Of a stretch of 64,000 nt of DNA, positions 42,769-51,167 are shown piece by piece (position 1 is the first letter of the stretch; each line of letters opens with the position of its first letter). Under the pieces are notes generated by a model. The model was not told the DNA's origin, did no database searches, and saw only the letters and a program-made list of their open reading frames with translations. The DNA is from Onthovicinus sp900555545 (GTDB lineage Bacteria > Bacillota > Clostridia > Oscillospirales > Acutalibacteraceae): NCBI GenBank assembly GCA_949296915.1, contig CASFPX010000001.1, positions 186,001 through 250,000 on the forward strand, in the 5' to 3' direction. The translations under genes were made by a program, and so were the position numbers.

Positions 42769-43229
42769 TTTCTACGGCGATCGTCCTGCTGACGATGGTG
42801 CTGATCTTCCTGTTCTCGGCTCAGCCGGGGGATCGTTCGGACGAGACGAGCCTATCGATCGGCGGCGTGATCGGGAAGATTTTTATCTCCGACTTTGAAC
42901 AGTGGACTCCGGAGGAACAGTTTGCGTTTGCGGAACAGATCAATCACCCCGTGCGCAAGTTGGCTCATGCGACGGAGTACGCGGTGCTGGGAGGCCTGAT
43001 GGCAGCCATGTTTGGCGCGTATGGACTGCGTGGCTGGCGGCGCTTTGGGGCCGCGTGGGGGTGTACCACACTGTATGCGTGTACAGATGAATTCCATCAG
43101 CTGTTTGTCCCCGGTAGGAGCGGGCAGCTGACAGATGTTCTGATCGACAGTTCCGGCGCGCTGGCAGGGGTGCTCCTCTGCCTGATGGCTGTGGGCGTGT
43201 GGATCCGGCTGAAAAGAAGAAAAGCGTGA
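42699..43229 (+). CDS. VanZ-like membrane protein (start uncertain)
   Basis: A polytopic protein of up to 176 residues. VanZ features: FLFSAQPGDRSDETS, PVRKLAHATEYAVLGGLM and TDEFHQLFVPGRSGQLTDVL. The family is named for low-level teicoplanin resistance; most members are unassigned envelope proteins. The first membrane helix begins VKKIISTAIVLLTM, immediately after CTG-GTC, and no ATG, GTG or TTG lies close by; the ATG at 42699 is the nearest canonical one but would add a 21-residue hydrophilic lead that reads NUDIX codons in another frame. Translation may begin at CTG or by coupling. Confidence 0.8.
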   Translation: MGGLQRGRFKNSERRGCPLVKKIISTAIVLLTMVLIFLFSAQPGDRSDETSLSIGGVIGKIFISDFEQWTPEEQFAFAEQINHPVRKLAHATEYAVLGGLMAAMFGAYGLRGWRRFGAAWGCTTLYACTDEFHQLFVPGRSGQLTDVLIDSSGALAGVLLCLMAVGVWIRLKRRKA

Positions 43230-43307
43230 AAGGATCAATACTGCGCAAAGGGCCTACGGATAGAATGTGGGCGCGAGTCCGTAGAAAATGGAAGAATCCT
43301 TGTCAAT

Positions 43308-43343
43308 GAGCTTGCCCCCGGCCGGTCGGCCGGGGGCAAGCTC
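43308..43343. terminator. strong bidirectional terminator
   Basis: A perfect 16-bp stem (43308-43323 with 43328-43343), loop GGTC, very GC-rich, between the converging VanZ-like and membrane-protein genes. Uridine tracts are weak on both sides. Confidence 0.7.
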
Positions 43344-43353
43344 GATTCGTTCT

Positions 43354-44154
43354 TTAAATGAGCCCGGGAGTCCGCTCGTTATTGAGAATGTGCCGGGCAT
43401 AGCAGGCGCACGACTGCTTGTAGTAGGGGTATACGTACAGGACAGGCAGAATCAGAATGCAGCTGAGGAACCAAGGGAGAAAGCTCAGCTTCATCTTTGC
43501 CGTGTTCCCGCGCATCATGCAGGCATCCATGATGCGTGCGCTCTCCCGGAGCGCATCGCGTGCTTTCGTTTCATCACTCCGGGCAAGCAGGTACGGCGCC
43601 AGAAAAAAGCGCTGTAAAAACAGGGTGGTAAACACCACGCCCGTCCCCCAGAGGGTGGCGGCAGTGACGGTGAGCACGGACAGCGTAAAGACGGTTGTTC
43701 CACGCCAGTACAAATACAGCGCTGCCAGCGTGCAGATTACGGCAGGCAGCAGGAACAGCAGGACCGCACCAAGGCGGATCAGCCAGCGCAGCAGATGCAG
43801 CGCGATAGCGCGCCCCATACGGCGGTACCAGGCAAAGGCATACGTAAAGGGCTCGTATTCCCGGGCGCTGCGCTGCCAGAACCAGGCCTCCCGCCCGAGT
43901 GCGAGCGGGGGGAGAACCAGCAGGGAGAGCGCCGCCAGCAGGAACAGCAGCGCTGCGGCCGCATACCGCCAGCCCGGTGTGGCGAAAATAGGGATCCAGG
44001 CCCCCAGCCGGGCGGAGGAAGCTGTGAACAGACCGCCTGCTTTGAGCAGTAGGGAAAAAAACGCCGGGATGATCAGCAGGAGGACCGCCTTGCCGCTGTT
44101 TCCGATCAGCAGCCCCTTTGCCCGTATTTTCAAATGTGCGCGCGTGTGGGACAT
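43354..44154 (-). CDS. polytopic membrane protein, DUF975-like
   Basis: A 266-residue membrane protein with five or six helices (near 22-42, 65-88, 120-150, 160-185, 230-250). The start ARAHLKIRAKGLLIGNSGKA and the C-terminal LSFLPWFLSCILILPVLYVY with PYYKQSCACYARHIL resemble DUF975, whose function is unknown. ATG 44154 follows GGAGG. It is monocistronic. Assignment rests on pattern only. Confidence 0.7.
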   Translation of the reverse strand: MSHTRAHLKIRAKGLLIGNSGKAVLLLIIPAFFSLLLKAGGLFTASSARLGAWIPIFATPGWRYAAAALLFLLAALSLLVLPPLALGREAWFWQRSAREYEPFTYAFAWYRRMGRAIALHLLRWLIRLGAVLLFLLPAVICTLAALYLYWRGTTVFTLSVLTVTAATLWGTGVVFTTLFLQRFFLAPYLLARSDETKARDALRESARIMDACMMRGNTAKMKLSFLPWFLSCILILPVLYVYPYYKQSCACYARHILNNERTPGLI

Positions 44155-44225
44155 CAAAAAACACCTCCGCCATTATAATGGACCGGTTTTGAGGTGTTCA
44201 AACACAAAAAGTCAGGCTGTGACCA

Positions 44226-44259
44226 TAAAAAAGGGGCTGCCGGATGTTCCGGTAGCCCC
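44226..44259 (-). terminator. terminator of the DUF4367/secreted protein operon
   Basis: GGGGCTGCCGG (44233-44243) pairs with CCGGTAGCCCC (44249-44259); leftward a run of six T follows. Confidence 0.85.
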
Positions 44260-44276
44260 CTGCCTGAGATCGTATG

Positions 44277-44717
44277 TTAATACTCCACGGTGGTCCGTAC
44301 TTTGCTGGTCTCCGTGCTCCCGTCCGAGCAGTAGAACGTGAAGGTGGCGGTGATGCGGTAGGTGCCCCGCTCCTTGAGCTGGAGCAGGTGGCTGAAACTA
44401 TAGGATCCCGCCTCCACAGGGACGATCCAGTCCCCGCCGTTCACGTCAAACCACAGGAAGCCGAGCGTCCGCTTTTCCACCTTGGTCTCAATCTCGGCCC
44501 GGATGACTGTGCCAGCCGTACTGGTGTAGCGGTTTTCGATCGTCAGCAGGCCGGAACTGGAGACGTAGGCTGTGCTGTATGGTTTCCCATTCTGTTCAGC
44601 ATACGGTGTGATCTCCTCCGCGTGGGCTGAGAGGCCGGCCGCGGGCAGCAGCATCAGAATTGTGAGTAACAGTGCAAACATCCTCCGGCCTGTCGCCCGT
44701 TTGATCGTCTTTTCCAT
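44277..44717 (-). CDS. secreted protein of unknown function
   Basis: A 146-residue protein with a Sec signal (MEKTIKRATGRRMFALLLTI, cleavage near GLSAHA-EE). The mature part is about 110 residues of predicted beta structure (STAYVSSSGLLTIENRYTST, GSYSFSHLLQLKERGTYRIT), reminiscent of DUF6147-type secreted proteins, though I do not assign it. AAGGAGG precedes the ATG. It starts 29 bases after the DUF4367 gene and is cotranscribed with it. Confidence 0.75.
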   Translation of the reverse strand: MEKTIKRATGRRMFALLLTILMLLPAAGLSAHAEEITPYAEQNGKPYSTAYVSSSGLLTIENRYTSTAGTVIRAEIETKVEKRTLGFLWFDVNGGDWIVPVEAGSYSFSHLLQLKERGTYRITATFTFYCSDGSTETSKVRTTVEY

Positions 44718-44746
44718 TGCGTACCTCCTTGTTGTATAAACCGGTG

Positions 44747-45415
44747 TTACTCCACCGGAACAATGTTTTGAATGAGTTCTTCCATCGTATAGGTTCCTGC
44801 GCAATTGCTGTAGGTGATATCGAAGAGATATCCGTCATGCAACCAGGTGGCAATTATAAACGAACCGTTCTTATAGAAATTGACCCAGCGATCCCCGATC
44901 TTCTCATTCCAGAGCCTGCCATACTCATTGTCAATGGAAAACAAGCTGTTTTTAGTCGGATGTTGGGTGAACGTGATCTCTTCCCCAAGCTCGTTTTTGT
45001 AGCCGTACATGATGTAGTGGCAGTCGTTGTTCAGCAGGATCAGCGTGAAGCCCTCCGGAGCGGTCTCAAAGTGATATTTCCGCGCGATCAGGTCCGTCTC
45101 CGCATTCGGGATCCGGAAGTTGTCCCACTCCTCTGTATGGGTTACCTCAAACCCGGTGAGCGGCTCATACACGGGCATGGGGCTGGAGGCCGTCCCAAAG
45201 AACACCAGCAGAACGGCCGCAACCAGCAGCACGCGCTTGGCCGGGCGGCCCACCCTGCGCAACAGGGGATGATGACCTCGGATCAGGCGGTTCATCCGCC
45301 GCTCAAATCGTGGGGAAAACGTATAGTCGATCGCCTCCTCCGGTGGGATTGATGCAAACTCCTGCGCGACGGATTCCCGAAGTGCCTGTTTGAATTCGTC
45401 CCGGCTGATAGCCAC
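44747..45415 (-). CDS. DUF4367-type membrane protein (anti-sigma-like), orphan
   Basis: A 222-residue protein with a cytosolic N-terminus (AISRDEFKQALRESVAQEFA, PRFERRMNRLIR), one helix (about 60-80, VLLVAAVLLVFFG) and an outer domain (EVTHTEEWDNFRIPN, DCHYIMYGYKNELGEEITFT) of the DUF4367 kind. Similar proteins usually follow a sigma-factor gene and restrain it. Here none is adjacent: upstream lies only the promoter at 45491. GTG 45415 fits the G run upstream; GTG 45424 is also possible. Confidence 0.78.
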   Translation of the reverse strand: MAISRDEFKQALRESVAQEFASIPPEEAIDYTFSPRFERRMNRLIRGHHPLLRRVGRPAKRVLLVAAVLLVFFGTASSPMPVYEPLTGFEVTHTEEWDNFRIPNAETDLIARKYHFETAPEGFTLILLNNDCHYIMYGYKNELGEEITFTQHPTKNSLFSIDNEYGRLWNEKIGDRWVNFYKNGSFIIATWLHDGYLFDITYSNCAGTYTMEELIQNIVPVE

Positions 45416-45490
45416 GGCACGCACCCCCTTCTGGTTGATTTACTGTTGGGCAGCTCGCTGGTCAATGATAACACGCTATTCATTAAAATT

Positions 45491-45519
45491 ATTATAGACT
45501 GTTTTGTAAATAATTTCAA
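45491..45519 (-). promoter_or_regulatory. promoter of the DUF4367 operon
   Basis: Leftward TTGAAA (45519-45514), 17 bases, TATAAT (45496-45491). Confidence 0.65.
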
Positions 45520-45599
45520 CTTTTTTCTGATTGAACTGCCTAACTGGTTTATTTAAATGCGTATCTGTATCGTGATATGACTTCTAATTGTGGAAAATT

Positions 45600-45625
45600 A
45601 AAAATCCCGCCGGAAAACCGGCGGG
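45600..45625 (-). terminator. terminator of the HAD phosphatase gene
   Basis: CCCGCCGG-AAAA-CCGGCGGG (45606-45625), followed leftward by ATTTTTAA. Confidence 0.85.
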
Positions 45626-45652
45626 GCTGTTATATTGTGTGTGATGCGTGAA

Positions 45653-46324
45653 TTAGAGAGCGGAATGCTCTGTGGGGAAAAGTTTGGGCCACTCAGCCGG
45701 TGTGCGCAGGTAGTAGTCGGCCAGCTCCCGGATTACGGGCTGGTTTTCCTCCTCTGCCGCATCGTAGACGGCGGCAACGGCGAATCCGGCATCCTTTGCC
45801 ACGCGGATCGCATGGTAGGCGTCCTCAAAGATGAGCGTCTCCTCCCGCGGCGTCTGCATATAGCTGCGAACATAGTTATAAATATAGGGGGTGTTTTTAT
45901 CCGTATGGAGCTCCGAACAGGTGAAAATAAAATCCAGATCGTCATAGATCCCCGTCCGGCGGAGTGCCGGCTCCACAACGTCCCGGTCGGAGGCCGTGGC
46001 CAGGCAACACTTGACGCCGCGCCGGTTCAGCTCTTCCAATAGCTCCGGAACGCCTGGCTTGAGCTGAAATGTATGCTGGTACATGCCCCGGACCAGCGCG
46101 TTCATTCCCTCCTGGATTTCCTCCGGCCTCTGTGTCAGGTGATACTCCCTGCGGATCAGTTCGGAGGCGTCTGCCAGGCTCATGCGGAAAATGCGCGTGT
46201 CAATATCCGCTTTGGGAGTGATGCCCTGCGCGCTCAGGTACCGGGAGGCGACTGTTGCCCACGCCCACATGGAATCAATCAGGGTGCCGTCAAAGTCAAA
46301 AATCGCGCCATGAATATTTTGCAT
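45653..46324 (-). CDS. HAD superfamily hydrolase (phosphoglycolate phosphatase/beta-PGM type)
   Basis: A 223-residue phosphatase or phosphomutase. Motif I FDFDGTLIDS, motif II ATASDR, and motif III/IV IFEDAYHAIRVAKDAG are in order, with a helical cap between residues 18 and 90. It resembles the subgroup with PGMB-type cap that acts on small sugar phosphates. Monocistronic between two terminators (46511 and 45600). Substrate not predictable. Confidence 0.88.
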   Translation of the reverse strand: MQNIHGAIFDFDGTLIDSMWAWATVASRYLSAQGITPKADIDTRIFRMSLADASELIRREYHLTQRPEEIQEGMNALVRGMYQHTFQLKPGVPELLEELNRRGVKCCLATASDRDVVEPALRRTGIYDDLDFIFTCSELHTDKNTPYIYNYVRSYMQTPREETLIFEDAYHAIRVAKDAGFAVAAVYDAAEEENQPVIRELADYYLRTPAEWPKLFPTEHSAL

Positions 46325-46510
46325 GATATCATCTTCCTCTCAGATGGGATTAATCAGAGTTGCCTTTAACTTTAAAATATCCACAGGTGAGTATAGCATA
46401 ATAGTATAGCCTTTTAAAAGAGATTATTTAACTTTCTAAAAAACTGCCTTTTTCATACTTGTTGAATAGAGCGTGTGGATACCCTGAGCGATTTGTGCGA
46501 GACCTGATGA

Positions 46511-46540
46511 AAAAGCCTCAGCTGATAGGCTGAGGCTTTT
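46511..46540 (-). terminator. terminator of the CBM9-kinase operon
   Basis: AAAAGCCTCAGC (46511-46522) pairs with GCTGAGGCTTTT (46529-46540); leftward it ends in TTTT. Confidence 0.85.
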
Positions 46541-46548
46541 CGGAAGAT

Positions 46549-47661
46549 TTAGCGGTATTTTTCCACAATGGCCTTCATCTCGTCCATCTTTTTTTCCATA
46601 TCGGCCACCAGGGCGAACTGTGTGCGGCAGCGGTCCAGATTGTGCTCCGGATAGTTCACGTGGAAGTAGGTGTCCCCGTCCAGATAGTCGGTCAGGAAGC
46701 GCATCCCGCACTCAAAGGTGAGCAGCTTAGCGGAGAACGGCAGATATTTGATCTCCATATCTGTCAGGCTCCCACCTGTGGATTCCAGATATCCGCGCAC
46801 GTAGTTTTCAAACAGGTTCAGGTCCAGCCACACCTTGGAGAGATCCTTCTCGTCCTCGGCGGCATGGTTCGCACCAAAGCGGATACTGTCACCAAAATCG
46901 TACAGGGAGAGCCCCGGCATGACGGTATCCAGATCGATCACGCAGATCCCCTGGTTGGTCTTGTTGTCAAACATGACGTTGTTGAGCTTGGTGTCATTGT
47001 GCGTCACACGCAGCGGCAGCTTGCCGGCGGCCAGCAGATCCACCAGCACATGGGCGTCTGACTCGCGCGCCTCGGCAAAGGCGATCTCCTGCGCCACGGT
47101 GTCCCTGCGGCCGGATTTGTTTTCCGCAATGGCCTTTTTCAGGTTTTCAAAGCGCTTGGCTGTGTTGTGAAAGTCGGGCAGAATCTCGTGCAGCTTTTCG
47201 CTTGGGTAGTCGGCCAGCCTGCGCTGGAAATCGCCGAATGCGCGCGCCGCGTTGTAGAATACAGTGGGATTTTCGATCTGCTGGCAGGTGTACGCGTCGG
47301 TGATGAACTTGTACATGCGGTAACACTCGTCCGCCTCGTTGCGGTAGTAGGGCTTGCCGTCTACCGTCTTGATGACGTTGAGCGTCTCACGGTCCGGATC
47401 GCCGCCGTTTTTCAGGATGTAGGCGCGGATGTGCTCCGTCACACCAAGGATATTTTCCATCAGCGCATCCGGATCGCGGAAGGTCTGGGTGTTGATCTTC
47501 TGGAGCAGGTAAGGCGTGCGCACACCGCCGTCCTCAAAGACAAGCTTGTAGGTATAGTTGATATGGCCGTCGTGGATCTGATTGTATTCGGCAAAAGTTC
47601 CTTTCAGGCCGAAATTTTTCTGAATTGCGTCGACATTAAAGGGTGCTGTCAATTTTTTCAC
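46549..47661 (-). CDS. sugar kinase of the N-acetylhexosamine 1-kinase-like group
   Basis: A 370-residue protein of the aminoglycoside phosphotransferase fold. LRVTHNDTKLNNVMFD carries the catalytic Asp and Asn, and CVIDLDTVMPGLSLYDFGDS the metal Asp. These phrases match NahK, which phosphorylates N-acetylglucosamine or N-acetylgalactosamine at C1 in the lacto-N-biose/galacto-N-biose pathway. The start is uncertain: GTG 47661 follows AAAGG closely, ATG 47703 lacks a ribosome site. It follows a CBM9-like gene directly. With the two GH20 genes it suggests salvage of hexosamines. Confidence 0.82.
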   Translation of the reverse strand: MKKLTAPFNVDAIQKNFGLKGTFAEYNQIHDGHINYTYKLVFEDGGVRTPYLLQKINTQTFRDPDALMENILGVTEHIRAYILKNGGDPDRETLNVIKTVDGKPYYRNEADECYRMYKFITDAYTCQQIENPTVFYNAARAFGDFQRRLADYPSEKLHEILPDFHNTAKRFENLKKAIAENKSGRRDTVAQEIAFAEARESDAHVLVDLLAAGKLPLRVTHNDTKLNNVMFDNKTNQGICVIDLDTVMPGLSLYDFGDSIRFGANHAAEDEKDLSKVWLDLNLFENYVRGYLESTGGSLTDMEIKYLPFSAKLLTFECGMRFLTDYLDGDTYFHVNYPEHNLDRCRTQFALVADMEKKMDEMKAIVEKYR

Positions 47662-47708
47662 GTACCTTTCACAAAATTGATGACATATGATGATAGGCAT
47701 CCTGCCGC

Positions 47709-48329
47709 TTACAGCAGAATGATATCGGCAAAACACTCCGGATTGTGGAATCCGGGCGGGAGTGTGGAGACTGGTGCGAATGCGCCGTAGTGTGGGTGGT
47801 CCGTCCGGTCGCCGCACTTATAGAAATTGCCGCGCATGGTGCGCTTTTGGGTGTGATAGTCCGCCCCGTACAACGCTTGCAGAAAATCCTCCCCCAGATG
47901 GACGGTAATCCCCCAGCCGCCATTTTCGCGGAAAGCGTGGACCTCCGGGGCCAGTTCCGTCAGATCGCGAACCCAGCGGCGATTTTCACGCTCTGGGCCA
48001 AACTGGCACAGGAATGCGCCGTTGGGGTTGACCTCCACATTGATGTAGCAGTCGGACTGCTCCGGGAACGGGTTGAGAAAGAGCTCCAGGCAGCTGTCCT
48101 CATAAACGGGGTCATCCCGCTGCGCTCCGACCGCACGCAGGTCTGTCTCGTCCGTAAAGGCGCGGTAGTAGATCCCACCTCCCCGTACGGCGCACAACTG
48201 TGCCGAGGTTTTGGGACGGTAGGGGGGCTCCGCCTCCCAGTGGAATGAGTCCAGCTGAGCGCACGGGGCAGTCTCAAAGCACGGGCCGCTCTCGTAGAGA
48301 GGGGCTTTGTAAATGGTTTTGTCTGTCAT
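47709..48329 (-). CDS. CBM9-like/DOMON-type carbohydrate-binding protein
   Basis: A 206-residue beta-sandwich protein without signal peptide or catalytic domain. FHWEAEPPYRPKTSAQLCAV, DDPVYEDSCLELFLNP and YINVEVNPNGAFLCQFG are typical of family 9-like carbohydrate-binding proteins common in gut bacteria. It probably binds sugars or glycans in the cytosol. The kinase gene follows with almost no gap, so they are cotranscribed. Its exact ligand is unknown. Confidence 0.82.
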   Translation of the reverse strand: MTDKTIYKAPLYESGPCFETAPCAQLDSFHWEAEPPYRPKTSAQLCAVRGGGIYYRAFTDETDLRAVGAQRDDPVYEDSCLELFLNPFPEQSDCYINVEVNPNGAFLCQFGPERENRRWVRDLTELAPEVHAFRENGGWGITVHLGEDFLQALYGADYHTQKRTMRGNFYKCGDRTDHPHYGAFAPVSTLPPGFHNPECFADIILL

Positions 48330-48431
48330 AGTGGATCACCTGTTTAAGAAATAATAGGCTTTCATCATTATATAAGCTTTGATATTTGAAGTAAAGCACT
48401 TTTTTGAAAAAAAGCGGGAGATGATGTGGTC

Positions 48432-48460
48432 TTGTAATTAATCGTAAAGAATGATACAAT
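48432..48460 (+). promoter_or_regulatory. promoter of the Crp/Fnr regulator
   Basis: TTGTAA (48432-48437), 17 bases, TACAAT (48455-48460), 33 bases before the ATG. Confidence 0.55.
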
Positions 48461-48493
48461 TAATTGAAATTGTGCGGAGAAGAAGGGGTATAC

Positions 48494-49144
48494 ATGATGC
48501 AGACGCAATTTTTGCCGAAGGATCCGGACTGGAAAATCTTTGAAAATTACAGGAGCCCTATCCTGTATCAGGCGGGGCAGATGGTCTACCTGCAGGGGGA
48601 TACGCCAACGGAGTTCTACTACCTGGTCAGCGGTAAGGTGACGATCTTTATGACGTCGGAGAGTGGGTCGCAGCGGACGCTCACCGTGATGGAGAGCGGC
48701 AATATTTTTGGTGAGGCGTCTTTTTTTGACGGGTTGGACCGAGTCAGCAGCGCCTGCGCCGCCACGGATTGCCGGATTATCGGTATTGACAACGCACTGC
48801 TGACCGAGTGCTTCAGCCGTGAGCCCCAGTTGGCCATCACCATGCTCCGCTATGTCAGCCGGACGGTACGGATGCTCTCCGATCAGCTGGACACGATCAG
48901 CTTTTTACCCGCAAACAAGCGGATCGCACGGATCCTGCTTGGCTATGACGAGTTGAATCCCGGCCAGCCGATCAGCTGCACGCAGGAGGAGCTCGGCAAC
49001 CGGACCGGCGCCTCACGGGTCACCGTGAGCCGTGCGCTCAACGACTTCTCGCACCGCGGCCTGATTGAGATCAAGTACCGCCGCATCCGTGTGACGGACC
49101 GCGCGGGTCTGACGGCCTATATGCAGGCCGAGGAGGATGTGTGA
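48494..49144 (+). CDS. Crp/Fnr family transcriptional regulator
   Basis: A 216-residue regulator. Residues about 15-130 form the cyclic-nucleotide-type barrel (GQMVYLQGDTPTEFYYLVSG, GNIFGEASFFDGLDRVSSA). The C-terminal winged helix has CTQEELGNRTGASRVTVSRA. There is no N-terminal Cys cluster, so it is not an FNR iron-sulfur sensor; the effector is unknown. GAAGGGG precedes the ATG. Its TGA abuts the stop of the converging pseudouridine synthase gene with no base between. Confidence 0.9.
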   Translation: MMQTQFLPKDPDWKIFENYRSPILYQAGQMVYLQGDTPTEFYYLVSGKVTIFMTSESGSQRTLTVMESGNIFGEASFFDGLDRVSSACAATDCRIIGIDNALLTECFSREPQLAITMLRYVSRTVRMLSDQLDTISFLPANKRIARILLGYDELNPGQPISCTQEELGNRTGASRVTVSRALNDFSHRGLIEIKYRRIRVTDRAGLTAYMQAEEDV

Positions 49145-50107
49145 TCAGAGCGTCCCTTCATAAAATGCACGGGCGAACCACACATCCGGCGCCTGAAACG
49201 TTTTGCCGTCTAAATAGGCAAGGTGCGCTGCGTCGGTTTTAAAGTGGAAAGTCAGCTTATAGGAATACAGGCACTGCTTTTTGTACCCATACTGCTTGTT
49301 GAGCTTGTTGGAGCCGTATTTCCCGTCCCCGAGAAGGGGGTGTCCGATGCTGGCAAAGTGCGCCCGGATCTGGTGCGTGCGCCCGGTCAGCAAGTCCACC
49401 TCCACCAGGCTGAGCCCTTCCCGCTCCGCGAGTACGCGGTAACGCGTGCGGATCGTTTTGGCCCCATCGCAGGGGTGCTCAAGAACGCGGACTGTCTTGC
49501 GCTTTTCATCTTTGAGCAAGTACCCCTCAAGCGTCCCCTCCCGCCGTGGGAGGCTCCCGTGGACGATGCACAGGTAGTACTTGTGCAGTTCCCGGTCCTT
49601 CATCTTCTGGTTCAGGACGCGCAGGGTCGGAGCATTTTTGGCGGCGATGACGATCCCACCGGTGTTGCGGTCAATGCGGTTGACAAGCGCAGGGGCAAAG
49701 GAGTTCTCGGCCGAGGGGTCATATTCCCCTTTTTCATACAGATATCGCTGCACGCGGGCGATCAGATTATCCCCATACTCGCCGTCCCCGGCGTGGGAGA
49801 GCACGCCGGCCTTCTTGTCCAGCAGCAGCAGGTTTTCGTCCTCATAGAGGATCTCAAGATTTTTGGAGGCGGAGAGGAAGTCGTAGCGTTCCGGCGCGGG
49901 CTCAAAAAACTCGTCGTTGATATACAGTTCCACTTCACAGCCTGCGGTCAGGCGGGTGGAGATCTGGGCGCGCTTGCCGTCCACCTTGATGCGCTTGATG
50001 CGGATATATTTGTACATCAGCGCCTGCGGGAGCAGCGGCGCCGCTTTGGAAATAAACTTATCCAGCCGCTGCCCGGCGTCGTTCGGGCCAATGATAAAGG
50101 ATTTCAC
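49145..50107 (-). CDS. RluA-family 23S rRNA/tRNA pseudouridine synthase
   Basis: A 320-residue enzyme. An S4-like N-terminal domain (MKSFIIGPNDAGQRLDKFIS, RIKRIKVDGKRA) precedes the catalytic core with NRIDRNTGGIVIAAK (catalytic Asp), KYYLCIVHG and LLTGRTHQIRAHFASIGHPL. The layout is that of RluC/RluD-type synthases that modify uridines in large-subunit rRNA. The exact target bases cannot be told. Stop codon directly adjoins that of the Crp/Fnr gene. Confidence 0.92.
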   Translation of the reverse strand: MKSFIIGPNDAGQRLDKFISKAAPLLPQALMYKYIRIKRIKVDGKRAQISTRLTAGCEVELYINDEFFEPAPERYDFLSASKNLEILYEDENLLLLDKKAGVLSHAGDGEYGDNLIARVQRYLYEKGEYDPSAENSFAPALVNRIDRNTGGIVIAAKNAPTLRVLNQKMKDRELHKYYLCIVHGSLPRREGTLEGYLLKDEKRKTVRVLEHPCDGAKTIRTRYRVLAEREGLSLVEVDLLTGRTHQIRAHFASIGHPLLGDGKYGSNKLNKQYGYKKQCLYSYKLTFHFKTDAAHLAYLDGKTFQAPDVWFARAFYEGTL

Positions 50108-50209
50108 ACGGGCACCTCGTTTTCACTAAGTATCATGTTATATATTACTATCCGCTCTTTTTAAAGTCAAATCATTTTGCGGCGCGGCCGCTTGTGGGAG
50201 GGGTTACGC

Positions 50210-51007
50210 ATGTCAACAGGCAATGGGAATCAGGGCGCAGGGCTGCACCGGGATCACCGGCAGCGGCTCAAGCGGCGGTATCTGCGCGAGGGGCTTGCTG
50301 GCTTTGAACCGCACAATATTTTGGAACTGCTGCTGTTTTTCACGATCCCGCAAAAGGATACAAACGACCTGGCCCATGAACTGCTCAACCGCTTCGGCTC
50401 CATTCAGGGGGTGTTTGACGCGCCGATGGAGGAGCTGCTCAAGATCAAGGGCGTTGGGATGCACACGGCTACCCTGATCCGGCTGATCCCAGATCTGTGG
50501 CAGGTATACGAGCGGGACCGCGCCGCATTTTCAAAGCGAAAGCTCAACTCCACCGTTGCGGCGGCTGCACACCTGGCGCCGATCTTCACCGGCCGCTCGA
50601 CTGAGGCGGTCGCCGCTGTAGCGCTTGATTCCAGCAGCGGGCTGCTGGCTACGGAGATCCTGGCGGAAGGCTCCCCCATGGAGGCGCCGGTTGATACACG
50701 ACGGATCTGTGAGTGGGCGATCAGTGTACGCGCAGGTGGGATCATTCTGGCGCACAACCATTTGGGCAGCGGAAACTGTAAGCCCTCCGGCCCGGACTGC
50801 GAGGCCACACGGCGGCTGGCAGCTGTACTCCACGGACTCCAGATCCGGCTGATCGACCACATCATCCTCTGCGGCGGCGAATACTTCTCCATGGCGGACA
50901 ATCCGGCCTTTGCGCCGCTGCTCGCCGGAAAATCCGCCCAAAGCCTGATCGTGCAAAAGCAGTTGTATATCAAAAAGCTTCCGGTTCACCCACTGGAGGG
51001 TAGGTGA
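50210..51007 (+). CDS. radC: RadC family JAB-domain protein
   Basis: A 265-residue protein. Residues about 20-95 contain helix-hairpin-helix motifs (LKIKGVGMHTATLIRL), and the JAB/MPN metalloprotease-like core has IILAHNHLGSGNCKPSGPDC with the two His, Ser and Asp of the metal site. The more usual sequence is HNHPSGDPxPSxxD, so it is slightly variant. The family, once linked to repair, is of uncertain role. ATG 50210 follows GGGAGGGG. It lies upstream of uvrB but a terminator separates them. Confidence 0.9.
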   Translation: MSTGNGNQGAGLHRDHRQRLKRRYLREGLAGFEPHNILELLLFFTIPQKDTNDLAHELLNRFGSIQGVFDAPMEELLKIKGVGMHTATLIRLIPDLWQVYERDRAAFSKRKLNSTVAAAAHLAPIFTGRSTEAVAAVALDSSSGLLATEILAEGSPMEAPVDTRRICEWAISVRAGGIILAHNHLGSGNCKPSGPDCEATRRLAAVLHGLQIRLIDHIILCGGEYFSMADNPAFAPLLAGKSAQSLIVQKQLYIKKLPVHPLEGR

Positions 51008-51122
51008 ACATCCCGCCCGTTTCTTCACTTACCCCGGGCGGACTACAACCGCGAGGGGATACCCCCAGAACCTATGGTTTGGGAGCGCTTTTGAGGGATA
51101 ATTGACTGTTAATTTCGAAATG

Positions 51123-51148
51123 CCTGCCACATTCGGCAGGTATTTTTT
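51123..51148 (+). terminator. terminator before uvrB
   Basis: CCTGCC (51123-51128) pairs with GGCAGG (51135-51140), extended by two weaker pairs, then TTTTTT. It ends the radC transcript. Confidence 0.75.
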
Positions 51149-51167
51149 GTGATTTCTGGAGAAAAAT

